Shown here piece by piece: positions 37,206 to 46,747 of a stretch of DNA of 64,000 nucleotides. This DNA comes from Ctenosaura bakeri (Eukaryota > Chordata > Lepidosauria > Squamata > Iguanidae). The DNA lies in NCBI GenBank assembly GCA_948474755.1, contig CAOLHI010000255.1, positions 682,001 to 746,000 on the forward strand. The letters are read 5' to 3'. Each line of letters opens with the position of its first letter. Within the stretch, counting starts at the first letter, position 1. The notes under the pieces are model-generated. The model was not told the DNA's origin, searched no databases, and saw nothing but the letters and a program-made list of their open reading frames with translations. A program made the position numbers and the translations under genes.

Positions 37206-39649
37206 ATTAATCTTACTGAAATGCACAGCCTTCAACATGAATTGTTTTTACTGACATCAAGTAAAAGAACTGTGTAAATTTATGGGCACTGCAGTAGATA
37301 ATTTTTCTCACTTTATGTGGTGATATTAATTGCTCTTTAACTAACATCATGATGCTTTTGCTGTGTTTATAATAAATACAAAATATGTGATTGTCACTTG
37401 GTGCTGTGACAGACGGATCCTATTTATACATCAAACTTGAATGAAAAAATTAAAGAGGTCTCATAAGCTTAACTTTTTTTTTTGACAAGTTTAGGGTAAA
37501 TAATTTTTCTCCTTCTGTGGTAGAAGTGAGATATTATTTGTCTGTCATGCAAATAATACAATTCAGATTTAATTGTGTGTGTGTGTGTGTGTCTGAGTAA
37601 TATATGCTTGTCTTGGTATAGCAAAAGTCAGTCATAACAATTGTTAAGAGCTCTGGAGAAACATCAGCTTTGCAGTAATACCATTCTTGGGTGTGTTGTG
37701 GCAGCTTTAGATGAAGGATCAAAAAGGTATGCCCTATCACACCTTACTGCATAAAACCAGTTCTTTGACATTTAGCTTGTAAGAGCTCGATTATGCACAG
37801 GCAACATTCCATGTTGTTGATGTACAGCGACCTTATGGTAATGCAGCTTTTCTTAACCATTGTACTAGGATTACCACTCATGGCATTGAGAAAATTTGAT
37901 ATTCCTTCTTGCAGCTGTCCAAGCTTGTCCTATAATCAAAATAAGAACAAAATTGTGGTGAAAGTTATCATTATTGCAAATACTTTATTTTTCATGTCCT
38001 CTTCATATGAATGAATTGTAAATTAAACTATGCATATTTACATATGAGTAAGTTTCATATAAATCAGTGAGACTCACATCTGAGTAGTCATAGATAATAT
38101 TGTAGTCTGTATTACTCATCTCCTAGCAATTATTTTTCAGTTCATTATCAATGTAGTCAAAGTTTTAAAGAGATCATGTTATAAAATAGGTCTTGCTAAT
38201 TATGTCTGGAGTTGTCATCATCTATTCAATAGAAGTGAAAGCAGACAAAGTGGATATCTTTAATTGTGCAAACTGTACTACAAAAAGCCATTTCCCTACA
38301 TGGAATAAAGGATAAAATTGCAGGATTATGTAAAAATTGAAGTGACTCTGGTGTGAAAGGGGAAGATCAAAAAGGACATAAAATTACATATTTATGGAAG
38401 AACAGTCAGGCCTCTCAGACTAATGTCATGGGACCGTTTTCAGTCTGTGTACAGCTTGACATGAGAACTGCCATTTTCTTTCTTACTTCTTTTCCTTTCT
38501 CTGGCCAGCTGGGTCCACTATGGAGGCCATAAAGTTTTCATGAGCTTTGGAAGCGGCAGACAATCAGAAAACAAAATGGGTGGGACTTTGCAGAGGAGTA
38601 CATATCTAGCTTCCCAACACTTCCTCTGGTACTCAGACTTGGTTGCTTTTTGACCTACCTTTCTTCCCCTTTTCAAAAATAAGATCTTATGCCTATAGGA
38701 TTTGTCATTACTGCAGAGCTATGATTTCAGTACTTCAGTGGTATGGGGATAGATATTTTTAACAGCATAAGAGTCTATAGGCCCATCATGTAATATTTTG
38801 GGGTCCCCTTATGGAACCTTGAGGGTGCAGGTAAGTTGTTGACTTCACTTATGATACACAATGGCTGTGCACCTACATGGATTTCAATACTACCATTGCA
38901 TGGTTCTACAGCAGAAGAGTTACTGGTTTGATCTAATGACAGATGAGTTATCTGATCTCTGAATCATTGCTTTGTGCCAGGACAACACTTTCTAGATGCA
39001 TGTAATAAAGCTGTGGCCTTTTAAAAATCCAAACCATATTGTATGTGTTTGGGGGTTTTTTGGAAGGAGACTCTCTTTTCTTGAGCCAGCATTTTGCTGC
39101 TAGATCCACAAATGATACAGATAGGTAAAACATTCTCCCCCATCTTCATACAGTGGTAAAACTGTATTGTTACATTTTACAATTAGATTTTCAGTCTAAA
39201 TTATGAGCAGTTTCAACTGTAAAACATCCAGAAAAAACTGGATGTTAGGATGAACTGGACAGAATTAATGCAGAAAAGACATTTAACATCATGGAAGAAC
39301 AAGACGTAAGGTTGTCAGTTCCTTCCCTGCTACCACTCTTTTTTTTTTTTTTTGCAAGCTATCTCCAAACTAGGATTTCAAAAGTGTGAAACACAAACCT
39401 CCTTGAGGATAGATTGAACAAGCTAGATTTGCTTAGATATGAGGAAAAAAATTACCAAGAGGCTATAAAATAGCATTGACACCTTCAAATGTTTCAATGG
39501 CTATCATATAAACTATGGAACAAATTTGTTCTTGTTTATTCCAGAAGGTAGGGCTGAAACCATTAAATTTAAATCAGCAGGAAATGGATTTTGATTAAAC
39601 ATTAAGAACAGCCTACTGAAAAACAGCTCAACATTGGAACAGATTGTCT
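37206..39649. other. Unassigned DNA
   Basis: No gene or transposon supported. (TG)n at 37575-37592. Confidence 0.5.
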
Positions 39650-40575
39650 TGAAAAGTGGTACAGTTTCTTTCTTTGCTGTCAAGTCAGCTTCAATTTAAG
39701 GTCCTGCTCAGGTCTTGAAAACTTAGGAGCCTGGCTTCCTTGATCAAGTCTCTCCATCTATAACCCAGTATTCCTCTTTTCCTACTGCCTTATGTCATGT
39801 CAAGCATTATTGTCTCTTCTAGGCAATCATGCTGTCTTATGATGTGTCCAGAGTACAATAGCCTATCCTCTTGGCTTCTAGAGAGAGTTCAGGCTTGATT
39901 TGCTCTAGGGCCCATTTGTTTGTCTTTGTAGCAGTCTGTGGTATCCATAGAACTCTTCTCCAGCACCATATTTCAAATTAATTGATTTTCTTCCATTCAA
40001 CTTTCTTCACTGTCTGTTTTTTGCAGCTATACACTGGAAATACGATGGCATGGACAATCCAAATTTTAGTATTCAATGAGATATCTTTACACTTGAGGAT
40101 CTTGTCTAATTCCTTCACAACTGCTCTTCCAAGTCCCTTTCTGCACTGCACTGTTATAGTGCTATTATTCCACTTTCAACATCCTGTGAAATTCTGAGGT
40201 TTGTAGTTTCCTGAGGCCAAAGAGCCCTCTGGCTGAGAATTCTAAAGGCCCCTCCTTAAACTTCAAGCCCCAGGATTCCATAGGATGTTGAAAATGGAAT
40301 AATAGCACTATAACAATGTAGTGCAGAAAGGTGCCTAGTCTTCTGATTTTTTGACTGCAGTTTCCATTCTGATTAATAACTGAACCAAGGTATGGAAAAT
40401 CTTGTACTATTTCAATGTCTTCATCTGCTACTTTAATATTATGTAAATCATCTGTTGTCATTACTTTTGTTTTTTTCACATTCAGTGGGGAACCTGCCTT
40501 TGCACTTTCTTCCTTGGATTTCTTCAGTAATTATTCCAAGTCTTTGCTATTTTCTGCTAGTAGTATAGGCAGGAT
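39650..40575 (-). mobile_element. BovB/RTE-like LINE fragment (minus strand), split by a MITE
   Basis: Minus-strand translation from about 40479 gives KTKVMTTDDLHN…FPYLGSVINQNG, an RT region of BovB/RTE type. After a MITE at 40135-40336 the C-terminal region continues to 39650. That part corresponds to the same region as the plus-strand copy at 27612-28030. It is frameshifted and truncated at its 5' end near 40575, where the resemblance stops. Confidence 0.78.
40135..40336. mobile_element. AT-rich Harbinger-like MITE, ~202 bp, inside a BovB LINE
   Basis: Starts CCCTTTCTGCACTGCAC and ends GTGCAGAAAGGTGCCT. The flank AGT (40132-40134 and 40337-40339) joins LINE sequence 'ccaagtcttctg' when removed. 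The slightly asymmetric ends leave the exact boundary uncertain by a few bases. Confidence 0.78.
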
Positions 40576-40868
40576 ATGTTTATTTATGTTCCCTGGATTG
40601 TATTTTAACTAATATAGCTTTCACAAATGCTGCAAAAGTGTATAGTCCAAGCCTTAGCCCTGGACACAACCAACCAACCATGTACCTGATGTACCAACAG
40701 TTCCCTGCTTTCTTACATAGACAGACAAACTGATAATGTTGAGGCTGAAACTCAGTTGTCTTCAAGGAGGGCCCCAAAAAACCTTGTAAGACTTTTATAT
40801 TTTTATACAAACTTAGAAACCAGCTTTTGTTTCCTCTTCTCTATGACCTATGATTCTGTTTCTTCTTC

Positions 40869-41031
40869 GTGGTCTCTGTGCCTTCATACACTAGGAGCTT
40901 TAGCGCCTGCGCAGTAGCGTTCGGAAACTTCTAGAGCTTGTTCGCTTGGCGGGAACCCCTCCCCCACGCCGGTACTGCGCATGCTCCTCCCGCCGAGCAA
41001 CGGTCTCTCCTCAGTTCTTTCTCGTCCGCCG
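40869..41031 (+). repeat. DIRS left inverted terminal repeat
   Basis: About 163 bp from GTGGTCTCTGTGCC to CGTCCGCCG, matching the reverse complement of 46748-46908 with very few differences (for example 'ccttcatac' versus 'ccatcatac', and 'ctttctcgtcc' versus 'ctgtcgtcc'). The outermost bases (40860-40868, 'ttcttcttc') are not shared with the other end. The repeat is GC-rich and presumably carries the promoter. The Gag frame is open across it, but the ATG at 41190 lies outside. Confidence 0.93.
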
Positions 41032-41189
41032 AAGCGTACGGAAGGTTCTTTAGTTTGTTCCTCTCACTTTTGTGCTTGGCTTGCTGTTTTCACGGTTTTA
41101 CGGATTTTGGACTGTCTCTGACCTCTCTTTCGGACTTCCCCTTCGGCTTTGGTCTTTTCGGATTTTCGCTGTTTGGCGTTCTTCGTCTT

Positions 41190-43643
41190 ATGTCCGCGCT
41201 CTTCAAGAAGTGCGTGTCCTGCGGGCGCAAGGTTGCCCTCAACGACAGCCACAAGGAGTGTCTCTTCTGTTTGGGTGAGTCCCACAACATCCGGACTTGC
41301 CCAATTTGCCGGGATTTTACTCCCCAAACTCTCCGCAACCGGTCCGCGAGACTCAAGTCTTATTGTTGGGAACAGTCTCTGCGGGCGATAGACGAGACCT
41401 CCACTTCCAAGATGGCCGACAAGAAGACGACCACGCCATCGACGGTATCGGCGGCTGCCGTTCCGTCCACCTCGTCGGTATCGGGCTCGGTACCGGCGAA
41501 AACGCCGATCTCGGCGTTACCGAGGATCCCGAAGCTGTCGGCGGCTGCCAAGTCAGCAAAAGGATCCTCGACGGCGAGGAAGGCTGAGGCTCCCCTGACG
41601 GAGACGCCTGCTAAAAAGCGCCCTGCTCCGGACGGAGGCAAGGGCAAGGAGAAGGAGAAAAAGAAGAAGAAGAAGGAGAAGAAGCGCTCCCCGGCTGGGG
41701 ACGTTCAACCTCCTCCTCCTCCTCCTACTCAGCAGCCTTCCAAAGGGCGAGGCGAGTCCGTCGATCTCTCGGAGGATGAGATCGAGGACGTTCCCCAACA
41801 GCGCCCGGACTCGCCTGTGGCAGACCCTCCAACCCTGGTGGAGGAGCGCCACCGCCCTCCTAGCCGTCGCAGGTCGGCCGACCTGCAGCAGAGAGAGCCC
41901 TCTGCTTCTCCGGAGCGGCGTTCGACCTCCTTCCGGTCCCGGTCCCGCTCTTCCGAGCGTCCGGTGGCCTCGCCGCCTCCTAGGGAGACAAGAGAGGAAC
42001 AACCTCGCTCGTCTGCCTCCAGATACACCTCAGCGTCCTACGTGGCCAGGTACGCGAGGGAATCTGAATGGAGAGAGCGCCCGGCCTCTTATCGGTCACA
42101 TTCACCATCGTACCGGGATCGGTACCATCGTGGCCCAAGTCGCTGGGAGACCTTCCGGAGGTCCCGGTCACCTCGTCGACAGCGCGAATCGCGCTCGCCT
42201 AGAGGGGACGAAGCTCGGTACCGTCGACGCCGAAGCCGATCTCCGTCGGACCGCCGCTCCTTCAGCCGCTCTCCCTCTCCTCGATATCATAGGGCGAGGG
42301 AGCCTTCACCTCGGTATCGGGCGATATCGCCACCTCCTAGGGTCACGGCAACGGCGACGCGCCCTACGGAGTCGGTGGTGACTGAGCGGGCTACGACGAC
42401 GTCAGCCTGCCAGACTACCCCTGTCACCACTAAGAAGGTGAAGTCGGTAGTCAGCCAGCCCAAGCGGGACGCTGCTGCTACCACCGCCCCGGCTGCAGAG
42501 AAGCCTAGGAAGGCAACACCTGTGGCGACTGCGAAGGAGCCGGAAAGCGAGCAGCGAGAGGACTCACTGACCTCAGAGTCGTACGACTCGAGTGCGGAAT
42601 CAGAGGTGTCTGAGGCGGCCTCCCAGGAGTCTCCTCCGCTGGGATTCGGGGACCCGATCCCAGATTCTGCTCCAGAGGACGTCCACCAGTTCTCTGCGAT
42701 GCTGCTCCGCATGGCTACTACCCTCGGCCTTAAGATCGCCGATGCGGAGCCGGAGGACAACGATCCAGCCTTCTCCGTCTTCGAGGAGAAGCGACCTTCC
42801 ACGGCCCCGCTGCCTCTCCTGCCCCGGGTATCCAGACTGGTGAAGGCCGCCTGGGATAGGCCGGCCTCGGCTCAGCCGATACCGCAGCGGTTGGAACACC
42901 TCTACAGGGTGCAGAAGGATAACGCCGGTTATCTCTTTAATCACCCTGCACCGAACTCTGTGGTGGTCGACTCGGCACAGACGAAAGGCTCCGGCAGGCA
43001 GCACACCACCCCGCCGGACAAAGAGGGCAGGAAGTTGGACGCCTATGCAAGAAGGTTCTATTCCGCCGCCTCCTTGCAGATTAGGCTGTCCAACACTCAG
43101 GCTTGCCTCGCGGCATACCTGAAAAAGGTGCTCGATCGCCTGCAACCGGCGATGGAGGCGGTACCGGAGGACATCCGCCAAGCGTCCTCCGTGATCTTCA
43201 ACGAGGCCATCTCCATCGCTCGGCAGCAGATGGCCTCCTCCAGGCATGCAGTGGAGATTGCCTCCCGGGTCATGGCGGGATCCGTCGGCCTGCGCCGCCA
43301 TGCTTGGCTGCGACCGGCCGACATCCAGGAGGACACCAGAAGGAGGATTGAAGATCTCCCCTTCGACGGTGAGGGCCTATTCAATTCGTCCACAGACGAA
43401 GCTTTGGACAATCTCGTGAAGGCGAGGCTCACCGCCAAGAAGATCGGGCTACAGCCGGCCACGCAAGCCCGCAGGACCTCCACCTTCCGCCCATCCTGGC
43501 GACGATCTTCCACCTCGTCGTTCCAGCGTTCGGCCCAGTCTGGACAGTCGAGACCGTCCTCCGGCTCATCGGCCAGACGCACGATTAGGCGACGCCCGGC
43601 TTCGTCCAAAAAGTCCTCCTCCGAGACAAAGTCTCGGTTTTGA
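41190..43643 (+). CDS. gag: DIRS Gag-like protein
   Basis: About 817 aa. I chose ATG 41190 (MSALFKKCVSC); the frame is open further upstream to 40938 but only through non-ATG codons inside and next to the ITR. Residues 8-40 form a Cys/His cluster (C8-C11, C24-C27, H32, C37-C40), likely zinc binding. About residues 150-185 are Lys-rich (nuclear-localisation-like) followed by a Pro run. About 222-387 is a long Arg/Ser domain with RSRS, SRSP and RRRRSRSPS repeats, like SR splicing factors. About 611-754 (LDAYARRFYSAASLQIRLS through GEGLFNSSTDEALD) is the conserved DIRS Gag segment from which the LAP2alpha C-terminal domain is thought to derive. The tail is basic and Ser/Arg-rich. Role: presumed RNA binding and particle assembly. 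It ends in TTT-TGA-C directly before the RT frame. Confidence 0.9.
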   Translation: MSALFKKCVSCGRKVALNDSHKECLFCLGESHNIRTCPICRDFTPQTLRNRSARLKSYCWEQSLRAIDETSTSKMADKKTTTPSTVSAAAVPSTSSVSGSVPAKTPISALPRIPKLSAAAKSAKGSSTARKAEAPLTETPAKKRPAPDGGKGKEKEKKKKKKEKKRSPAGDVQPPPPPPTQQPSKGRGESVDLSEDEIEDVPQQRPDSPVADPPTLVEERHRPPSRRRSADLQQREPSASPERRSTSFRSRSRSSERPVASPPPRETREEQPRSSASRYTSASYVARYARESEWRERPASYRSHSPSYRDRYHRGPSRWETFRRSRSPRRQRESRSPRGDEARYRRRRSRSPSDRRSFSRSPSPRYHRAREPSPRYRAISPPPRVTATATRPTESVVTERATTTSACQTTPVTTKKVKSVVSQPKRDAAATTAPAAEKPRKATPVATAKEPESEQREDSLTSESYDSSAESEVSEAASQESPPLGFGDPIPDSAPEDVHQFSAMLLRMATTLGLKIADAEPEDNDPAFSVFEEKRPSTAPLPLLPRVSRLVKAAWDRPASAQPIPQRLEHLYRVQKDNAGYLFNHPAPNSVVVDSAQTKGSGRQHTTPPDKEGRKLDAYARRFYSAASLQIRLSNTQACLAAYLKKVLDRLQPAMEAVPEDIRQASSVIFNEAISIARQQMASSRHAVEIASRVMAGSVGLRRHAWLRPADIQEDTRRRIEDLPFDGEGLFNSSTDEALDNLVKARLTAKKIGLQPATQARRTSTFRPSWRRSSTSSFQRSAQSGQSRPSSGSSARRTIRRRPASSKKSSSETKSRF

Positions 43644-43644
43644 C

Positions 43645-45558
43645 GTGCCTGGCAGGACCTACCAATACCCACTCTTCAGCCTACCATCAGCGCTCGGAGA
43701 CCGACCGACTCTTGCTCGACATCTCGCGGAGTGGCAGTGTGTCACTACGGACTCTTGGGTGCTTTCCATCGTCCGTCTTGGCTACGCCATCGAGTTTCTC
43801 GATATTCCTCCTCGAGGCGTTTACTATTCCACGCCGTCGAGTCCGGCCCTCCTGGAAGAGATCCAATCCCTCCTCCAGAAAGGGGCGATCGAGCAGCTCC
43901 CGCAAGAGGCCAAGACCACCGGCTTCTTCTCCAGGTACTTCACGGTACCGAAAGCCGACGGTACCCTCCGGCCGATCCTAGACCTCAGAGGGGTGAACTA
44001 CTACATCCGCCCCAAAAGGTTCAAGATGGTCACGATACCGTCGATCCTGCCCTTCCTACATCGAGGGGACTGGTTCGCCTCCATCGATCTCCGAGACGCA
44101 TACTTCCATATCGCCATTCGCCCGCAGCACAGACGGTACCTCCGCTTCGCAGTCGACGACACCTGTTACCAGTACAAGGTGCTGCCGTTCGGACTCTCGA
44201 CTGCCCCAAGGGTCTTCGCCAAGTGCATGGCCCCGGTGGTATCCTTCCTGCGGACGAAGGGTGCTTCTGTCTTCCCTTACCTCGACGATTGGCTGTTGGT
44301 GGCGTCCTGCAAACAGAGACTTTACCACGACGTCCACATGACGTTGTCACTCCTGACCCGCCTTGGTCTACGGGTGAATCCGAAGAAGTCCCACCTCGAG
44401 CCGGCGAGAATCTTGGACTTCATCGGGGCGACGCTCGACTCAACCTCCGCCAGGGCGTACCTACCAGAGTCTCGAGCCCAAACCCTGATCCGGGCCGCCG
44501 CTCACGCCCGTACGGCCCCGATGTTATCTGCGAGAAGCGTCCAGCAGCTCTTGGGCTACATGGCTGCGACGACCGCTGTGGCGTATCTCGCCAGGCTGAG
44601 AGCGAGACCTCTTCAACACTGGTTCGTCCGCATATTCGACCCCCTGCGAGACGAACAGACTCTCCGACTGCAGCTGCCGGGAGACGTCCGCTCATCCCTC
44701 CGATGGTGGCAGTCGCGACGCAATCTCATGTCAGGGATGCCTTTCCAACAGCCGACACCGAAGGTGACGGTAACGACCGACGCCTCCCTGTATGGATGGG
44801 GTGCCCACTGCGGCGATCTCAGAGTCCGCGACAGATGGACCGACGACGAGACTGCTCTCCATATCAACGCGCTGGAGCTACTCGCCGTCTTGAAAGCGCT
44901 ACGGGCGTTCCGCCACGTCGTAGCGGGGCGGACGGTCCTGGTACTGACGGACAATACCACCGCCGTCTGTTACATCAACAGACAAGGAGGGACTCACTCC
45001 ACAACCCTGCTCAACATTGCGCTCGACTTGTGGGAATGGTGCATTCGCCTGCATACGCATCCCGTGGCAGTTCACCTGGCCGGGCAGGAGAACACCACGG
45101 CAGACGCCCTCAGCAGGGACACTTCATCCCATCACGAATGGTCTCTCTCCGGAGAGGCGTTCAGACTGATTCGGGACTGCTGGGGCGAACCATCGATCGA
45201 CCTCTTCGCAACCAGGGAAAACGCGAAGTGTCGCCGATTCTGTTCCAGAGCGGGCCACGATCGTGCCTCCATCGGGAACGCTTTCCAGTTTCCGTGGACC
45301 GGGGAACTCCTCTACGCGTTCCCGCCGTTCCCGCTGCTCGGCCGGACGATATCGAAGATCCTCGCCGACCGAGCCGACGCGATCCTGGTAGCCCCGTACT
45401 GGCCGAGGCAACATTGGTTCGCACCCCTGCTACAAGCCGCACGAGACGACCTGCTCCGGTTGCCACCGACACCGGACCTGCTCTCCCACTCCGGCGGCCG
45501 AGTCCTCCATCCGGACCTGCCACGCCTGGCCCTCCATGCCTGGAGGATATCGCACTAG
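43645..45558 (+). CDS. DIRS reverse transcriptase-RNase H with methyltransferase-like C-terminus
   Basis: 637 codons in +1 relative to Gag, with no plausible early ATG; the first in-frame start-like codon is GTG 43645. It is therefore probably made as a Gag fusion by +1 shift at the Gag stop. RT covers about residues 40-290: PILDLRGVN, catalytic D148 in SIDLRDAYFHI, and Y212-L-D-D215. RNase H covers about 370-490: D379 (TDASLYGWG), E411 (INALELLAVL), D436 (VLTDNTTAV), D487 (TTADALSR). The last ~140 residues contain SIDLFATRENAKCRRF, YAFPPFPLL and VAPYWPRQHWF. This segment follows RNase H in DIRS elements and is usually described as Dam-like methyltransferase. The FPPF could correspond to a DPPY-type motif, but I cannot confirm activity. 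All key RT/RH residues are intact. Confidence 0.93.
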   Translation: MPGRTYQYPLFSLPSALGDRPTLARHLAEWQCVTTDSWVLSIVRLGYAIEFLDIPPRGVYYSTPSSPALLEEIQSLLQKGAIEQLPQEAKTTGFFSRYFTVPKADGTLRPILDLRGVNYYIRPKRFKMVTIPSILPFLHRGDWFASIDLRDAYFHIAIRPQHRRYLRFAVDDTCYQYKVLPFGLSTAPRVFAKCMAPVVSFLRTKGASVFPYLDDWLLVASCKQRLYHDVHMTLSLLTRLGLRVNPKKSHLEPARILDFIGATLDSTSARAYLPESRAQTLIRAAAHARTAPMLSARSVQQLLGYMAATTAVAYLARLRARPLQHWFVRIFDPLRDEQTLRLQLPGDVRSSLRWWQSRRNLMSGMPFQQPTPKVTVTTDASLYGWGAHCGDLRVRDRWTDDETALHINALELLAVLKALRAFRHVVAGRTVLVLTDNTTAVCYINRQGGTHSTTLLNIALDLWEWCIRLHTHPVAVHLAGQENTTADALSRDTSSHHEWSLSGEAFRLIRDCWGEPSIDLFATRENAKCRRFCSRAGHDRASIGNAFQFPWTGELLYAFPPFPLLGRTISKILADRADAILVAPYWPRQHWFAPLLQAARDDLLRLPPTPDLLSHSGGRVLHPDLPRLALHAWRISH

Positions 45559-46571
45559 ACGATCCCGTGCTCGGTACCGTCCTCGTCGCGGCCAGGAAGG
45601 AATCCACCCGTCGCAACTATCAATACAAGTGGCGACGCTTCCTGACCTTCGCTAACGAGAGGAGTGAGCCGGTATCGCCTGCGGGGCTCTCTACCGTCCT
45701 GCACTTCCTCCTGCACCTCCGGCAACAGGGGCTGGCGTTTCCATCCCTGAAGGTGTATCTTTCCGCGATCGTGGCATACCAACCGCCACGATCGGCTGCC
45801 TCGGCCTTCTTCAGGAACGATACCGTTAAGCGGTTCCTGAAAGGACTTCATCATCTCTACCCGCCGGTATCGCCGCCGCTACCGCCGTGGTCCCTCTCGC
45901 TGGTGCTCTCGCAGCTGACAAAGCCGCCCTTCGAGCCGATGGCGACCTCGGATGATAGGCTCCTCACCATGAAAACTGCCTTCTTGGTAGCGGTGACCTC
46001 AGCGAGGCGAGCGGGTGAGATCACAGCTCTTCGATCCGATGAGCCCTTCACGGTCTTCCACAGAGACAAGGTGGTCCTGAGACCTGACATCTCGTTCCTG
46101 CCTAAGGTGGTGTCCAGTTTCCATCTCAACCAGGACATCATCCTGCCTGCCTTCTTCCCGAACCCGACGACACCGTTGGAGCGGTCTCTCCACTCCCTGG
46201 ACGTGCGTCGGGCCGTGGCCTTCTACATGGACAGGACTGCTTCCTTCCGACAGACGCCGCATCTCTTCGTTTGCTATGGGCGACGTCGGAAGGGCCTCAA
46301 AGTGTCCACCCAGCGTTTCTCCAAATGGGTGGTGAGGACTATTCAACTGGCGTATGAGCTCGCGAGGAAGCCTCCGCCAGTCCTGCTTCGAGCCCACTCC
46401 ATCAGAGCGGTGGCTACTTCTGCGGCCCTCCTGCGAGGAGTTGACCTGCATGAACTCTGCCGTGTGGCGACCTGGTCCCAACCATCGACCTTCGTGCGCC
46501 ACTACAGGCTCGACTGCCGGTCGCGCAGAGATGCCCGGTTTGGACGTGAGGTGTTGGCTTCCGTGCTGTAG
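45543..46571 (+). CDS. DIRS tyrosine recombinase
   Basis: The recombinase-bearing portion of a frame that is open all the way from 43644, in the same frame as Gag. The given start marks where recognisable protein begins, since no convincing ATG lies nearby. An N-terminal core-binding region (STRRNYQYKWRRFLTFANE) is followed by the catalytic domain: Arg in TSARRAGEITALR, His and Arg in RAHSIRAVATSAA, Trp in RVATWSQPSTF and the nucleophile Tyr (46503-46505) in VRHYRL. This is the R-H-R-W-Y pattern of eukaryotic DIRS/Crypton recombinases. It would integrate a circular DNA intermediate by strand exchange. How it is translated (reinitiation after the RT stop at 45556, frameshift, or splicing) is not visible. 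Confidence 0.92.
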   Translation, partial: EDIALDDPVLGTVLVAARKESTRRNYQYKWRRFLTFANERSEPVSPAGLSTVLHFLLHLRQQGLAFPSLKVYLSAIVAYQPPRSAASAFFRNDTVKRFLKGLHHLYPPVSPPLPPWSLSLVLSQLTKPPFEPMATSDDRLLTMKTAFLVAVTSARRAGEITALRSDEPFTVFHRDKVVLRPDISFLPKVVSSFHLNQDIILPAFFPNPTTPLERSLHSLDVRRAVAFYMDRTASFRQTPHLFVCYGRRRKGLKVSTQRFSKWVVRTIQLAYELARKPPPVLLRAHSIRAVATSAALLRGVDLHELCRVATWSQPSTFVRHYRLDCRSRRDARFGREVLASVL

Positions 46572-46607
46572 GACCTGACCCGCCCTCCGACCGGTAAGCT
46601 ACACAGT

Positions 46608-46704
46608 CTCCTAGTGTATGAAGGCACAGAGACCACGAAGAAGAAGAACAGGTTGCTTACCTGTAACTGTGGTTCTTCGAGTGGTCATCTGTGCCATCAT
46701 ACAC
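46608..46704 (-). repeat. DIRS internal complementary region
   Basis: 46608 to about 46645 is the reverse complement of the left outer end (40860-40897, CTCCTAGTGTATGAAGGCAC…). About 46638-46704 is the reverse complement of the right outer end (46886-46947, AGGTTGCTTACCTGTAACTG…). The two parts overlap on a short GAAGAAGAA stretch. In the accepted DIRS model this region templates joining of the two ends into a circle. A single extra base ('gtggtcatctgtgcc' versus 'gtggtctctgtgcc') is the main difference from the right end. Confidence 0.92.
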
Positions 46705-46747
46705 ACCCGCCCTTCCTCCCCTCTTTTTCAGGTCCATGTAGGTTCTA

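Noticed and set aside
40938..41189. N-terminal 84-codon extension of the DIRS Gag frame
   Set aside because: It begins at a TTG, runs through the ITR and has no ATG; the conserved Cys/His cluster begins right after ATG 41190. The mirrored frame at 46839-46657 is the same ITR read backwards.
41553..43672. Long minus-strand open frames inside the DIRS element (up to 233 codons)
   Set aside because: They are antisense shadows of Gag/RT in GC-rich DNA; no start context or motif.
43731..45540. The ~600-codon frame overlapping RT as a separate protein
   Set aside because: Its translation is Arg/Pro/Ser-rich and lacks domains, as expected for an off-frame of a GC-rich gene. Long spurious minus-strand frames in the same region show how easily this arises.
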